Source: Glomus cerebriforme
Lineage: Eukaryota; Glomeromycota; Glomeromycetes; Glomerales; Glomeraceae
Assembly (NCBI GenBank): GCA_003550305.1
Contig: QKYT01000299.1
Location: 31,356 to 95,355 of the forward strand
Length of the DNA stretch: 64,000 nt
Direction of reading: 5' to 3'
A program made the position numbers and the translations under genes. The notes beneath the pieces were generated by a model. It was not told where the DNA came from. It made no database searches and worked only from the letters and a program-made list of their open reading frames with translations. Within the stretch, counting starts at the first letter, position 1, and each line of letters starts with the position of its first letter. Shown piece after piece: positions 50,848 through 62,777 of the stretch.

Positions 50848-53669
50848 TTATCTCCCATGAAATTTACCATTCGGTCTACCATTCGAAGCTTCCAAATTTG
50901 GGTTTTTTACTGCCTTAGTCTTTTTTCTCTTAAGCTTTCTCCATTGACCATTTGACAAATTCATTTCGAATATGAAAGTTTCTTGAATTTCCTTGCCTTC
51001 ATTGGGTATCGGTGTTTTTTCCTCATGTAAAATAATATGACGAATCTCATCTTCACTACAAGATACTCCACTCGATATACTCATAAGCTTCTCGCGTTCT
51101 ATTGTTAGAAAATAGATATTAAGACAACAGAAAAAAGAAAATACAAAAAAGCCATTTATTTTGACATTACGTTCTGGTTTAGTATGGTGTCCACCTAAAA
51201 AGTTTATTATGAGTTGACGGTTGTCCCCATGAATCTTGTTTGATTTATCAAGAACAGCACCACAATTCATTTCAAATTGTTTCCTTAATGCTTCATTCAT
51301 TTCGTTCCTGGGTATTTCTTCGAATTGCGACCTTGGTAGTTCTGGATCTGCAACCATAGGTTGTTCAGATACTAAAGGAAAACCAAAGATATATGCATAG
51401 CATTAAGATATATCAAATAATTTATAAATTGCGATTATAACGATGTTATTACCTGATGATGATGGTTCAGTTATTGCTGCTTGCGTGGCTGATGTGTTGA
51501 TTGAATTTGAATTCGAACTTGAACCATTCTGTGATATCATAACACTATTATAATCATCTGTTGATGAAATTTGTCTATCTGGCTGATATAGATGTGTTGG
51601 TGATAACAAAGGTATAGGTTCCACGGATTTCTTAGGTTTCTTGTGTGGCAATTCTCCATCTGATACAATTTCATCTTCGATTGTTTCATCATCTGTAGAA
51701 TTTATTTACGAACGTCAATTAAACCGATCGCATTTCGAATAAAACATATTAAATTCAATAACTATCCGCAAATTGACCTTTCATGAAAATGGATAAAGCT
51801 GCAGTGACTTGAATTTTGTTTTTGTCACTAAAATACTTACTATTTGTTTTCTTCTTTTTTCGTGTAGCCGCTAAAATAGTATAATTCAATTAAAATAGTA
51901 CAAATATAAATATATTACATAATCGTCTAAGATGTAATACTTACCAGGAACATTAGTCGGTTGTGTATCATTAATTTCATTGGAAGCTGCTGCTGCCGCC
52001 GCCTTTGCTGCTGCTTTTTCACGCTTTTCTTTTTCTTTTGCCATTCTAGCTTCTTCCTTTAATCGTTGCTTTTCAGCCTTCTCGCGTTCTTTCTGTTTTT
52101 TTTTCTCTTCTTCTTCACGCCTTTTTTCTTCTTGACGTCTTTCCCGTTCCTGTCTTCGCATTTCTTTCATTTGTTGTTCCTCTGACCGACATCATAGAAG
52201 AGAAAGTAATTTACACATTATCAAAATTGGCTACACTGAAATATTCCAGTCAAATGGAAAAAATATACATCAAATAATAGCCACACAATATGATAAATTA
52301 CTATGTGAAATATTCGTACCCATTTGTGTTTTAAGTTTAGTTTCTTCTTGATTTCGTGTTATAGTTGTAGCTGTAGTTATATCAAGAATTTGGATTTTTG
52401 TCGGTTTCACATATTTTTTCCCTTGAGTAATTTTTGGCTCTGTTGGTGAGTCTGGTCCTTGTGAAGATCCAGAAAAAGATCCTGATCACAATAGATTATT
52501 ATCAGCAGGAAAGATAAACAATCAAATAATAAAAAAGAGCATTTGCTTTAATAATATTAATAATATTATAGTGTTCTTTAAATTACCACGAGAAGTAATT
52601 GTAGGTCCAGACTTTTGAGGATTTGGAGGCCTATGAAATGGTTGCGTCAATTGTGAAGGTCGGCGTTTAGGAGGAATAAATAACGAAGGCCCTGTTGAAG
52701 TTGCTTGTGATACACCAGTCCGATTCTGATCCGACATAAAATTAAATCCTGTTGCATTGACAGGAGAGGTTAATCCCGGTGAAGGTGGTATCATTGCTAC
52801 ATTGTTCAAGGCGTATAAACGTTGTTGCCTTGATATTTCACATCCCTGCCTTAAAATAAAATGTGAAGAGGGTGTACGGACAGCTTCTGCGTTAATTAAA
52901 AGTGTTGAAAAAGCATCGCTTATGTCACGATCTATAAATGCATATTCTGTCGGATGGAATTTTATTCCAGTTTGTTGTACTTTGCGTAAAATGATGTTTT
53001 TAGATTAGTTGTTTAAATTTTGCAAATTTCCATTTTTAAAAATATAAAATATATATCTTACTTCGATCCATTAAACTGTGAAGTCCAAGCTGAGCGTCGT
53101 GAGGAATATGTTGTTCGATATTAAGATCAAGTGCACCTGTGGATGGATAATTTTGTAACATTTTTGATACTAAACGGACCCATTCGTCGTTGTCGTTACA
53201 TCCATTTGAAATTATCTAAAATTTGGCATAGTCGAAAAGAACAGAAATAGTGAGTAATGATTCATAGTAAAAAGTAGTAGTTCCATCAAGTTACAATTAT
53301 ATTGATCACTTATTATTTATTCAAATTTAATTTTACTTTAAAGCATTCCTCAGGATAAACATAATTATATTTCATAATTAATTTATCATTCAATTATTTC
53401 TTTGAAAATGTAAAAAAAAAAAAAAAAAAAAAAAAAATGTTAGACATTAAATCAAAAAAAAAAATAAAAAAATAATAAATATATTAAATTTTTTGTATTG
53501 GAATTGAAATAATGTTAAAGTTAAAAAAGCGCGATGCCATAAAACCACACAGTATGCGATGCATATGTTAAATTTGCGTAATAATAATCAACCAAAATTT
53601 TATATATTCTGTAACTTGNNNNNNNNNNNNNNNNNNNNATAATTAATTTATCATTCAATTATTTCTTTG

Positions 53670-53703
<34 letters not shown>

Positions 53704-54219
53704 GTAGGACTTTAAATCACAAGTATAACTAAGAAAAATTTACATATATTAAAATTTTTTTATTGGAATTCAAATAATTATAACGTTCAAAAAGCGCGAT
53801 GCCATAAAACCACACAGTATGCGATGCATATGTTAAATTTGCGTAATAATAATCAACCAAAATTTTATATATTCTGTAACTTGGCATCTTAATACTAAAT
53901 CTTTTAAAACGCGACTTCAAAACACACTTTTCGTTTTTTAAGTTTTATAAATAGTCTATAACAAATCTACAAATCTTATAACACTTACCGCTGTCAGTTC
54001 ATTCCCCATACTACTCAACAAGAGTTTTCTAATGCACAAAAGTGCAAGCAAAACTCCCAGCTTAATGTTAGGAGGATATAAACTCCAACGACTACAAATA
54101 TGTTGCAATATTTCCCTTGTAAGTTCCGGACCTACGATCGAAGGGAACGACCAAGGATTGGTTGACGACTGAACTAGCCAATTTTCAACTCCTTCTGGCG
54201 TATTACGATCCGAGGCCAT
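50848..54219 (-). CDS. Negative elongation factor A (NELF-A) homologue
   Basis: Ten exons join in frame to 632 codons: 54219-53989, 53215-53062, 52979-52587, 52481-52320, 52181-51945, 51870-51841, 51692-51453, 51371-51171, 51098-50848 (the 72-nt intron 51170-51099 is inferred), plus the joins between them. Three regions match animal NELF-A in order. The N-terminal helical domain has NWLVQSSTNPWSFPSI, IKLGVLLALL and DEWVRLVSKMLQNYPSTGAL. A short middle motif reads KPTKIQILDITTATT. The C-terminal tentacle has a QLIINFLGGHHTKPE block and ends ETFIFEMNLSNGQWRKLKRK. A Glu/Arg/Lys coiled coil (residues about 315-390) and a KKKK patch are extra to the animal protein. NELF pauses RNA polymerase II; it is absent from budding yeast. 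The family call rests on my recollection of the animal protein. Confidence 0.75.
53374..53883. repeat. 245-bp direct duplication around a 20-N gap, in a NELF-A intron
   Basis: Copies at 53374-53618 and 53639-53883 have exactly the same length and begin ATAATTAATTTATCATTCAA. Both end with GCGCGATGCCATAAAACCAC and onwards to CTGTAACTTG. They flank 20 N at 53619-53638. The middles differ around poly-A tracts. This looks like two unmerged contig ends or haplotypes; a true tandem duplication is less likely. Confidence 0.85.
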
Positions 54220-54646
54220 TTTATAAAGTTCCAGAAGTTAAAAGTTACAACTTTCACAGTCAGCGTTACGGACAAGTCTTTGTTCGTGAATAAAAGATAA
54301 ACCGAACTGAATGATCAGTACACGATCCCAAGTTGGGTGGAGAGGATTCTACTATTTTATACATACGTGTATAGCTGGAGTGTGAAATAGCAGTTTTTGG
54401 TCTTTCTTCAAAACAAATTCACGTGATCATATAATCCGTGTGGAATGACTCTGTAGATCATATAGTAACATTAGTAACATACAGTCACCAAGCGAGATTC
54501 ATTTGATTTTATTTACAAATTACAAATTAAAAAGATTCACTATATAATGACGCGTAATATATAAAAATATAAAAAAAAAATTGTTTCGGAGAGAGGAGGT
54601 TTGTGATTCGTTGATTTTCAAATAAATAGTAAACCATTCAATAAAT
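54220..54646. promoter_or_regulatory. NELF-A upstream region with a TCACGTGA box
   Basis: A TCACGTGA palindrome lies at 54419-54426, about 200 bp before the NELF-A start. The rest holds the 3' end of the 207-aa gene. No gene is present. Confidence 0.45.
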
Positions 54647-55494
54647 TTATTTGCTTTGAGACTCCGTTTGGCGTCTATAAATAAATATAATTATATTAAC
54701 AAAGATAAATACACACATATATATATTATATATAAAGAAAAAAAGTATAATTAACCTAAAGCAAGTTCGAATGAATGATTTTTCAATCTGTTCTGCGTTT
54801 AATTTGTATGCACCTTGAATAAGTACTGACGGAGTAGACTGTCTCATAAAAGGGTTTTCGATAAACGCACGACCGTTATAATTTGCAAAAATATTGGGTT
54901 GTTCTATATGATTAATATTAAATTTTAATATTTACAGGTATAATTATTCACATCAATACATTTATTTACACATACCTGGAAGTGCACGGATTTGTTGTTC
55001 ATTTAAATGAATTGTTTTTTTCTTCTTGCGAGGAAAGTTAGGTGCTTTCCAAGCGAGAGTTGCGGCACTGTCTGCATTATCTGTGTAAGTCCTCTTAACC
55101 GACCTGTGTTGCGCCACAATTGAAGAACTTTCAATTCTATCAATATTTATCTGTTCGTCGCTATTTACTTAAATTATTGAAATTGATAAGTCCTTAATTG
55201 TACTTTAAATCACAATATTTTTACGCTTTATACTTTACTTGTCTTTTTGCACCTTCTAGAACCTTCTTCAATGTTAATTTCGTCAGTTTTTTTAGGCTTT
55301 GGAACACGCGAAGAAGTTCTAACAGCTTTAGCCTTAATACCCGCTTTAGTTGATCTTTTAGCTAATATTTCAGAAGTTAAGATCTCGGGTGGAAGTTTGA
55401 AGTTATGCTGAAGGCAAACTTTTTCGAAGTCGATTAGCTTAAAATATTTAAAAGATACGGGTTCTGATACGACTACATTCGAATTTGAAGACAT
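54647..55494 (-). CDS. 207-aa basic protein of unknown function
   Basis: Four exons, 55494-55239, 55167-54976, 54903-54756 and 54674-54647, keep a continuous frame of 208 codons including the stop, with GT-AG introns of about 70-80 nt. That supports a real gene. The N-terminus (MSSNSNVVVSEPVSFKYFKL, then IDFEKVCLQHNFKLPPEIL) is globular-looking. Residues about 45-90 are Lys/Arg-rich (TKAGIKAKAVRTSSRVPKPK). A PNFPRKKKKTIHLNEQQ stretch resembles a nuclear localisation signal. The C-terminal part has FANYNGRAFIENPFMRQSTP and a predicted helix NAEQIEKSFIRTCFR. There is no domain I recognise. A nuclear role is a guess from the basic patches. It lies 152 bp downstream-to-upstream of NELF-A's nearest exon region, same strand. 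Confidence 0.7.
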
Positions 55495-56119
55495 TTTATA
55501 ATAATAAATAATGCTGTTTACTAAAGTATAAATTAAAACTTTATATAAATTTGATCTCGTCGAGGATGTTTTATGTTCATTTCAAATAGAAATTTTAGTC
55601 AAAACCAAAAATTATTTAAAAATAAGTTATTATTATATGAACATTAATTTTTTATTTACTTTTAAATTATAAAATCACGTTCTTTTTTTCATCAATGAAT
55701 ATTATATATAATTTTTCTTAGGATGAGGAAAATAATAGTTGCTTGTATCATTGTAAATAATAAAAACAAATACTAAATTATGCTAAATTCTTTAAAAATT
55801 AATCATAAACAAAAATAAAGTATGAGATTCTATCAAATTTTAGGATTTTTATATTATATATAGAACCTATACAAATTCTAATAGTAAAAAAAAAAATTAA
55901 AAAAAGAATGATAAACTAATGGCTCAAAAGCTGTACCAAAGTATCCAACAATACACTGACTGAACACCCGAAAGAATAAATTCCAGCATTGCTTGTGCAA
56001 GCATGAGAATTAGGGCATAAAAAATTGTCCCATACGAATAAATTGACTTGATTACTTTCAACATGATTCTGCAAATTCTTTTAGATTTGGAACAACTTAT
56101 TAAGTAGATAACGGTAGTT
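55495..56119. other. Intergenic
   Basis: About 620 bp of AT-rich sequence between the Hrp1-like gene's end and the unknown gene's start. The antisense-like open frame at 55924-56190 overlaps the Hrp1-like 3' end and has no support as a gene. Confidence 0.5.
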
Positions 56120-57909
56120 TTACCGATAAGGATGATAATTATGTTGTCCGCGTACTTGGTGGCTATTGTACATAGCACCACCAGAACCACTATTATTCAT
56201 TGAACTAGAATAAGAGGAACGAGTAGGCCCACCACTACGAGAACTACCACCACCCCGGCCATACATAGGAGAACCTGGATGATGATGATGATGGTCTCTA
56301 TAATTACTTTCATCCCGACCGGGTGAGTGTCGATATCCACCTAATCGACTGCTAGAACTTGGACCACCCATTGCTGAGCCACTTCCGGATGATGGACCGC
56401 CTGAACCATAGCCGCTTTCTCTTCCATACCATTGGCTGTAAGATCCTCCACGACTTCCAGAGCCTCCGTAACTGCTACTACTACCGCCATATTGACTATT
56501 ATAACCACCATATCTACTAAATATTTTTTTTAAAATAAGATATAAATGATAAAATAAACAATATAATAATAAGAATTAATAAATTTTTACTTTACAATCA
56601 GATATTACCTTGAAGAATAATAAGCAGCATTCATAGCATTATATTGAGCATACCCGCTAGGATAAGAACTTGGATAATTATAATTGGAATATTGACCGTA
56701 TCCACCATAGCCTGGATACGAACTAGGATTATAACTACCAAGACCAGAATATCCTCCGGAACTTCCATCTTTTCCAACACCGGACAATCCATATGGAGAA
56801 CTATACCTGCTACTAGCTGAGCTAGCCGAAGAGGATAAACCAGACATTGCAGCTGCAGCCGATGCCGGAGATGATGATCCATAATTTCCTTGATAAATAT
56901 TTTGATTTCGTTGTGATTTGTGTTTAGGCATTGCACGTTTCACCTCAACCTAAAACAATAAAATATATTAATATAATACAAATAAAGTAAAAAAAAAAAT
57001 TTATATTATATTTACCGGTTTGTTTTGAATTTCCAGATCAATTCTACTCATAGCTTTCTCAACTGGTTCAGAAGAATCAAAGGTGATAAACCCAAAACCG
57101 CGAGGTCTACCAGTATCACGATCGACCATCAAGGTCGCGTCAATGACATTTCCAAATTGAAGGAAATATTCCTTAAATTCTTCTTCGGATACTTCTGGCG
57201 CAATACCTCCCACAAAGATTTTTTCGGTTTTTTCCTGTTCTTCACGTGGAATTGCTCGTTTGGGATCAATCTAAATGTTAGTTAATAATATAAATTATTT
57301 TTCTATCTGCTTCTGTAATATAATACTTTGATCAACAAATTAACTTATAATCTTTCTACTTACAATTTTTCCATCCAATTGGTGTTCCTTAACCAACACG
57401 GTATTGACAATGGAAGGATCTACAAATGTAAGAAAACCAAAACCACGAGATCTCCCCGTACTTGGATCTCTCATAACTACACAATCCGTTACTTCACCGT
57501 ATTGTGAAAAGTATGATTTAAGGCTCTCTATTATCAATTTAATTTATTTTAACCATGGGGAAATATTAGGAAAAAAGAAAAAAAAGATAGATGAATAAAT
57601 CGTATTGATAATAAATATTAAATAATAAATATTTTATTCAAGTTGAATAATAAAGATTTAAATAATCAGGATTAAAATTGATCCACTTAAGAGCTCTTGA
57701 GAAATGATGCCCATGCTAATAAATCTAACGATTATTTCCACTGAATCCAAAGACCGAAATTTCAAAATAATAAATGGCCAATTCTCTAAAATATCTCATT
57801 TTAATGTCTGATTGCCTCTTTAATAAATATATGAATCAATGAAGAGAGAACATTTTAACTAACGACAGATTGTCGACTAGCACCTTTCATAATAAATATA
57901 TATAAAGAG

Positions 57910-57940
<31 letters not shown>

Positions 57941-58786
57941 CCACAACGCATAGGAAATAAAGTAAATTATAAAGAAGGCTACGGTAAGACTAAAATACAA
58001 GAATCTTACCATCGGTTGTTTCCCAATTAAGACCTCCTATGAACATCTTTCTACAGTATTCAATGTGATACGATTTATGGTAAAGGAATACAGTTGATAG
58101 ATAGATAGATGTATTCGATATATATAGATGTAATATTTTTATATATATATATAAATAGTGTAAAAAAAAGTATTGGGGAAAAAGAGAAACCTATTAGTTG
58201 TAATTTATCTGCAATGCTCTAAAGAAATAAAAATAAACCTAACCACAAAAAAATATATTTTAGATTTAGAATTCTTCGAAAATATCTATATTTCTCCCTC
58301 TCCCTCTCTTTCCATGCTACATCATAAAATTGTAATCCTGATTTTCTTTGTATTATATTTTTCTATTTTATGATTTGTACAGGCAATTTCCTTCCTCAAG
58401 GCTAATAATTAAAAACTTTCGCATATAGATCTCTATGTATAAATTTAAATATTAAAAGCCTCTCCAGAGTTTGCCTTCTTTCGATTTTCTTTCCTTCATT
58501 GGAAATCGTGCATCATCTAGAATGTACCTGGATCATTTGTTTCAAACAAAACAAAAAAAAGACACAAAGGAGGGGGAAAAACTCTCCACAGAATTGCAAG
58601 CTAAAAAGTTCCCGCTAAAATAAAATTGCAAAAGAATAATAACAAAATAGCGATACTTTACCCTTCTTCATGTGTTGATGCTTTATTATTTTCTTCTTTT
58701 TTGATCATCACATCAGAATCTTGAGCTGATCTTCCGTCTTGTTTAGAATCTGAAGATTGACGAGATGAAGAACTGTCTGCTGCCAT
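56120..58786 (-). CDS. Hrp1/Nab4-type hnRNP, two RRMs
   Basis: Seven exons, 58786-58662, 58050-58010, 57527-57364, 57270-57016, 56949-56609 and 56516-56120, join in frame to 440 codons (six joined segments as listed). Residues 1-41 are polar. RRM1 (about 42-115) has KMFIGGLNWETTD and RGFGFLTFVD. A linker DPKRAIPREEQEKTEKI leads to RRM2 (about 127-200) with IFVGGIAPEVSEEEF and RGFGFITFDSSEPVEKA. The linker and RNP motifs are those of yeast Hrp1/Nab4, the cleavage factor IB subunit that binds the UA-rich efficiency element of mRNA 3' ends and shuttles between nucleus and cytoplasm. The tail (200-440) is Gly/Tyr/Ser-rich with RGG-like pieces and a DHHHHHPGS run, a prion-like low-complexity domain. 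Introns 1 (611 nt) and 2 (482 nt) are far longer than others in the window. A TCACGTGA box lies 300 bp upstream. Confidence 0.92.
57905..57941. repeat. (GA)n microsatellite in an Hrp1-like intron
   Basis: A run of about 18 GA dinucleotides inside the 482-nt second intron. On the transcribed strand this is a (UC)n pyrimidine tract. Confidence 0.85.
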
Positions 58787-59299
58787 TGTAACTATTTACT
58801 GTTTATTTAATTATTTCTTACGATTGATCTTTAACTCGAATAGTTAACTACTTTCACTGTAATTGCCTGATGTTTATAAATATTTTTGACTGAAAAAATA
58901 GGGTTTAAGTATTTACTATGTAATTTGGTAGCTTACTATTTTTACTATATATATATTCTCAATTAGAGCGGGCTGAAAAACTGGGACAAAAAGTTATTAA
59001 TTACACACAACTTGTAACACGATTTATATTTGTGTAAAAAAAACATTGTAAATTACTAATACGTAAATAACACTGCGCAATAATTTCACGTGACTTCTAT
59101 TGCACATGTTATTTATCGTATGTTAATTCGGGCCAGCATTATAGGTACAGAAATTACTGGCACCGGTGGGGAAATCTAGTGTGCACAAATTTATTTTATT
59201 TTTTGTTATAAAAATTCAATCTAATTAATGACTTTAATAGAAGCACCAGCAGAATTTCTTACACGTTGTGTGACTCGATATTTTAATACCAGTCTTCTA
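58787..59299. promoter_or_regulatory. Hrp1-like gene promoter region
   Basis: Contains TCACGTGA at 59086-59093, 300 bp before the start codon, and the 3' end of the FHA gene. No gene is seen. Confidence 0.5.
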
Positions 59300-60437
59300 T
59301 TAATCTGTTAACTTTCTTTTACTTGAGTCTCTTAATCTTTCTTTACCTTTACTTTGTCTTCGAACATTTGTCTTTTTCTCCATTTCTTTCATTTCTATAC
59401 TTTGCATTACTTCATTCCTATTTTGTTCATATTTTCTGTAACGAGATCCCTTCTTATCTCCTTTAGCATCTTCGTCTATTTCCTGTGTCATTTCTTCAGA
59501 ATCAGAAGACTGAAAAGAACTGCCTAGATATGAAGATTCATCAGTGATCATATTATCATCAGATCCAATACTACTTATCTCATCGCTATCATAAATTTCT
59601 TTAGCTCCATCATCACTTGTCTCACTATCACTTAAATCTCTTCTTCTTGTATAATCCGTATTATTGCCACCCATATTACCTTCTTCATCTGTTCCATATC
59701 CCAACAACGAGCTCTGTGAAGAAAGCATATCATTTAATAGTTGTGATGGAGTATTCTTATCTAAATTATCTAATCCATAATTATGTTGGGGAGGTAATGT
59801 CGGTGTTGAAGAAGTCGAAGCTCCTATCCCTAAATTCTTTCTTAATCGTGTCATAGGTCCAGGTGACGGTTGTCGCTTATTTCTGTTATTTAACAAACTA
59901 TCTAAATCCGGAATTTTTTGTCCGGTTTGTGTTATTGTGACCGTAAATGGATATTCTTTCTTCAATAAGGCAAAGATTATTAAAAATTTTTTCTAAAACA
60001 AGAACTGTAAATAGACAATTGAATTCCAGCTTTACCTGCATTAATGTTAGAATATCTCCATCAAATATTTCAATTTTATTATTTTTTCGTATTATTTTAC
60101 TTCCCTTCATCATTGCATTAGATCCAAGCTAAATGAAAACGTTTTTTTCGTTTATTTATTGTTACAGTAACATCCGAATGATTTAATTATTTATTACCTA
60201 CCGCTGTAACATAAACTCGTCCATTTTTTACTTCAAATAAAGCTATTTAAAAATAAATAATAATTTAACATTAAAGGCATTATTCATTAACGTAATTACG
60301 TTTATACCTTGTTTCCTACTTAACGTTTCATTTTCAATGAACCCTGAAGACCTTCCAAGCTCTAACACGTCTGGTTCAGTAAACCCAAATGTTCTATCAA
60401 TTGGATCTAAAAAATGTAAAACTACGTGAATAGGCAT
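59300..60437 (-). CDS. FHA-domain protein (PNKP/APTX/APLF-like FHA)
   Basis: Four exons, 60437-60308, 60242-60202, 60128-60036 and 59959-59300, join in frame to 307 codons. Residues about 18-88 form a forkhead-associated domain: VLELGRSSGFIENETLSRKQ has the GR...SRK(Q) phosphothreonine-binding signature, followed by ALFEVKNGRVYVTALGSNAM and IIRKNNKIEIFDGDILTLMQ. The SRKQ form in place of SRRH, close to the N-terminus, resembles the FHA domains of the DNA-repair proteins PNKP, aprataxin and APLF. The rest is disordered and acidic/Ser-rich (DLSDSETSDDGAKEIYDSDE), ending in a basic tail. There is no nuclease or phosphatase domain. A repair or signalling role is inferred only from the FHA type. 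A TCACGTGA box lies 79 bp upstream. Confidence 0.82.
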
Positions 60438-61822
60438 TATTACTTTACACTTTTATGATTCAGAAAGATTCGTTATCTAATGTCAGCAATTGACGTCAAA
60501 CAGGTTTTGGACAGATCACGTGATTTGAAACTAATGGTCAGATCTGTTTCGTGTAACATTTATTTTAGAAAAATAATAAAATATAAAAAAAATAAGCAAA
60601 AGAACATTTATTTGGAATAATTCTTTTTTTTTACTTTATAAATTTTATTGCATGAGGTGACTATTACTCAGGTGATTTCATCTTTATTGTCCTATCACGT
60701 GATTTTTATTAATTTTTTAATGTATTACAAAAATAATTATATAAATTAATTTTTTTTAAAGTATTCAAAGATTTATAGAATAAACCAAAAATTTTGAAAT
60801 AATGATTTTATTGATTATGAAAATTCAATATTCCTTAATATTACATTTATATCTTCTCCCATTTTACTTAATAACATAAGTATTTCTGTTATATCATTAT
60901 TCACCATCCTTACTGCTACATTCTTCTCATAAATTCTAACGTAATTAGACACTAAAAATATTATATAAAAGTTACACTTTATAATTAAGATTCAAACAGT
61001 AAAATTGATCATATTTACTTAGCTTTTTCCAAAATATGCTTAAAAACTTTTTATAATACTTTTTATCAAACCTTTTCTATTTTCTTTCATGAAATTATCT
61101 ATTAATAAAATAATAGTTAGTTAAGATTAATTATTTATAGTTAAGAGATAATAAGTTATGAAGGTTAAATAAATATTTTTACATTGAAGTTTCATACTAG
61201 ACTTTAAAATTTTTTGCTAACAGTACATTCTAAATAATTTATATTAAATCTTAAATTGATTTTACTTAAAAGATTCTTTCAAAAAAATTTTTTTTTTCTC
61301 AGTTCAAGAGAATAATAATATATATATGTTTGTCTCTTTTTATTTATTAATTAATATTTATAATTGATTTTCTTTTCATATGTTGATAGTTTTAAAAAAT
61401 ATTTTAATAAAAAATATTTGAATTTAAATTTAATAAAAAAACTATATCCTTAAATAATTTTAAAGATAAAAAATCATATTTGAATTAAATATATTGAATT
61501 AATTAGTTTATTTTTTGAATTAGTCTTTATCAAATTAATCATTTTATTTACTTTTATCGAATAATATAACAAATTACTATAGTATCTAAATTAAAAAAAA
61601 CTTAACTAATCTAATTATTTAATCTAAATTCTTACTGTAATATAATTATAACAAATGTTATAAATTCAATTAAAATACATGTGATATCATCATAACATAA
61701 TTACGATAAATGCTTTAAATCTAATTAAAATATATATAAGAAAAAAAAACAAAAGTTTGATTTCTTCAATTTTGTGTTATCATTAATCATTAAATTTTAC
61801 TATCATATGATTTTATTATTAA
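60438..61822. other. Intergenic, very AT-rich
   Basis: TCACGTGA boxes lie at 60516-60523 and 60695-60702, with TGACGTCA at 60491. Beyond about 60,800 the sequence is very AT-rich, with no gene or clear repeat. Confidence 0.5.
60516..60523. promoter_or_regulatory. TCACGTGA palindrome upstream of the FHA gene
   Basis: An E-box-type octamer (bHLH/Cbf1-like site by known family preference) 79 bp before the FHA start codon. A second copy is at 60695-60702. The same octamer occurs before NELF-A, the Hrp1-like gene and the kinase/Crinkler pair. Confidence 0.5.
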
Positions 61823-62383
61823 TAAGATTGCTTGTCTAAACTCTTTTAAAATCCTGCATTTAGTTTTACCAAATTTTTACTATAGTTTTATTATAATTTT
61901 ACAGAGTTTCATCAGTTTTACCATTTATAATAAGTTTTGATAGGGTTCATCTTTTGTCAAGTTTTACTAACTTTTTAATAAAACTTTAATATAATTTCAT
62001 CAAATTACTACATTTCATCATTTCACTTACCGTATAGTTCCGAAATTAAGCATTACCCGAAAATAAGCATCTCTGCATATAAGAAATAACCCGAAAATAA
62101 GCACTCTTTTGATAATAAATTTATGATATCTCGGCCAATATTTATCCTAGAGATATGAAATAACTACCATTGGATTCCTCTCATTGAGACGAATCCAATG
62201 AGCTAAATTACATTAATTTCTAATCACTGGATCACAAGATATCCTAAATACAAAATTAATATAAATATGATTTTTTTAAAAAATTATACACCGAAATTAA
62301 GCATCTCTATAACAAAAAAAGTGTGCTTAATTTCGGAACTATACGGTATTTACTAAACCCCTTAGTTTCACCAAGCAATCTTA
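61823..62383. mobile_element. MITE with AAGATTGCTTG ends, split by another MITE
   Basis: The left end TAAGATTGCTTGTCTAAACT and the right end TTTCACCAAGCAATCTTAAT form imperfect inverted repeats. Interior phrases such as CAAGTTTTACTAACTTTTTA recall the 156-bp element at 1691-1846. A second TIR element (62028-62348) sits inside, so the host element would be about 240 bp without it. No protein is encoded. Confidence 0.6.
62028..62348. mobile_element. TA-flanked TIR MITE (pogo/Tc1-like), nested
   Basis: The left end TACCGTATAGTTCCGAAATT, then AAGCA, is matched at the right end by a perfect inverted copy over about 25 bp. Interior left repeats of CCGAAAATAAGCA follow. Inside, about 62170-62225, lies a diverged arm of the foldback family (CATTGAGACGAATCCAATGA, then TAATCACTGG), so at least three element families are stacked here. 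TA at both edges suggests a Tc1/mariner-type target. Confidence 0.75.
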
Positions 62384-62777
62384 ATTATTAATATTAACAA
62401 ATAAATATTTGTAAAAAAAAACAAATTTTTTAACCTTTATTTATTTGGTCATTTTGAAGTATAATAGTCAATTTGATTACAATTTTTACTCTCTTAATTT
62501 GCTACAACTTCTTCTTTATAATTTTTATTAGTAATATTAGTTATATCTTGAACATATCTTACTTTTTTTTTTAAAGGTTCATTATATAACTTATATCTAT
62601 TAGGTTGTCAACTTTTATATCTCACCTGTAATAAATTACTAATATACATAGAAATTATATTTTCCTATTGATCAGATAATTCTGCTTTTATACTTTCAAT
62701 AAAATATTCTATTTAATTGACAAATTTATTAACTTTATCAGCCCAAATAGCCAAATTAAATGCCTTTTTAGTGGGTC
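62384..62777. other. AT-rich spacer, possibly decayed coding sequence on minus
   Basis: On the complement there are short in-phase stretches such as LSDQ, then ENIISMYISNLLQVRYKS, then YKLYNEPLKKK, which look like a relic of a transposon-borne protein. The family is not recognised and support is weak. Confidence 0.25.

Noticed and set aside
51099..51170. Hydrophobic insert (FFVFSFFCCLNIYFL) in NELF-A as a membrane segment
   Set aside because: It is exactly a 72-nt GT-AG intron that happens to be open; removing it joins two blocks matching the NELF-A tail.
55924..56190. 88-codon frame at the Hrp1-like 3' end
   Set aside because: It overlaps the real C-terminal exon in another frame and has no start or splice context.
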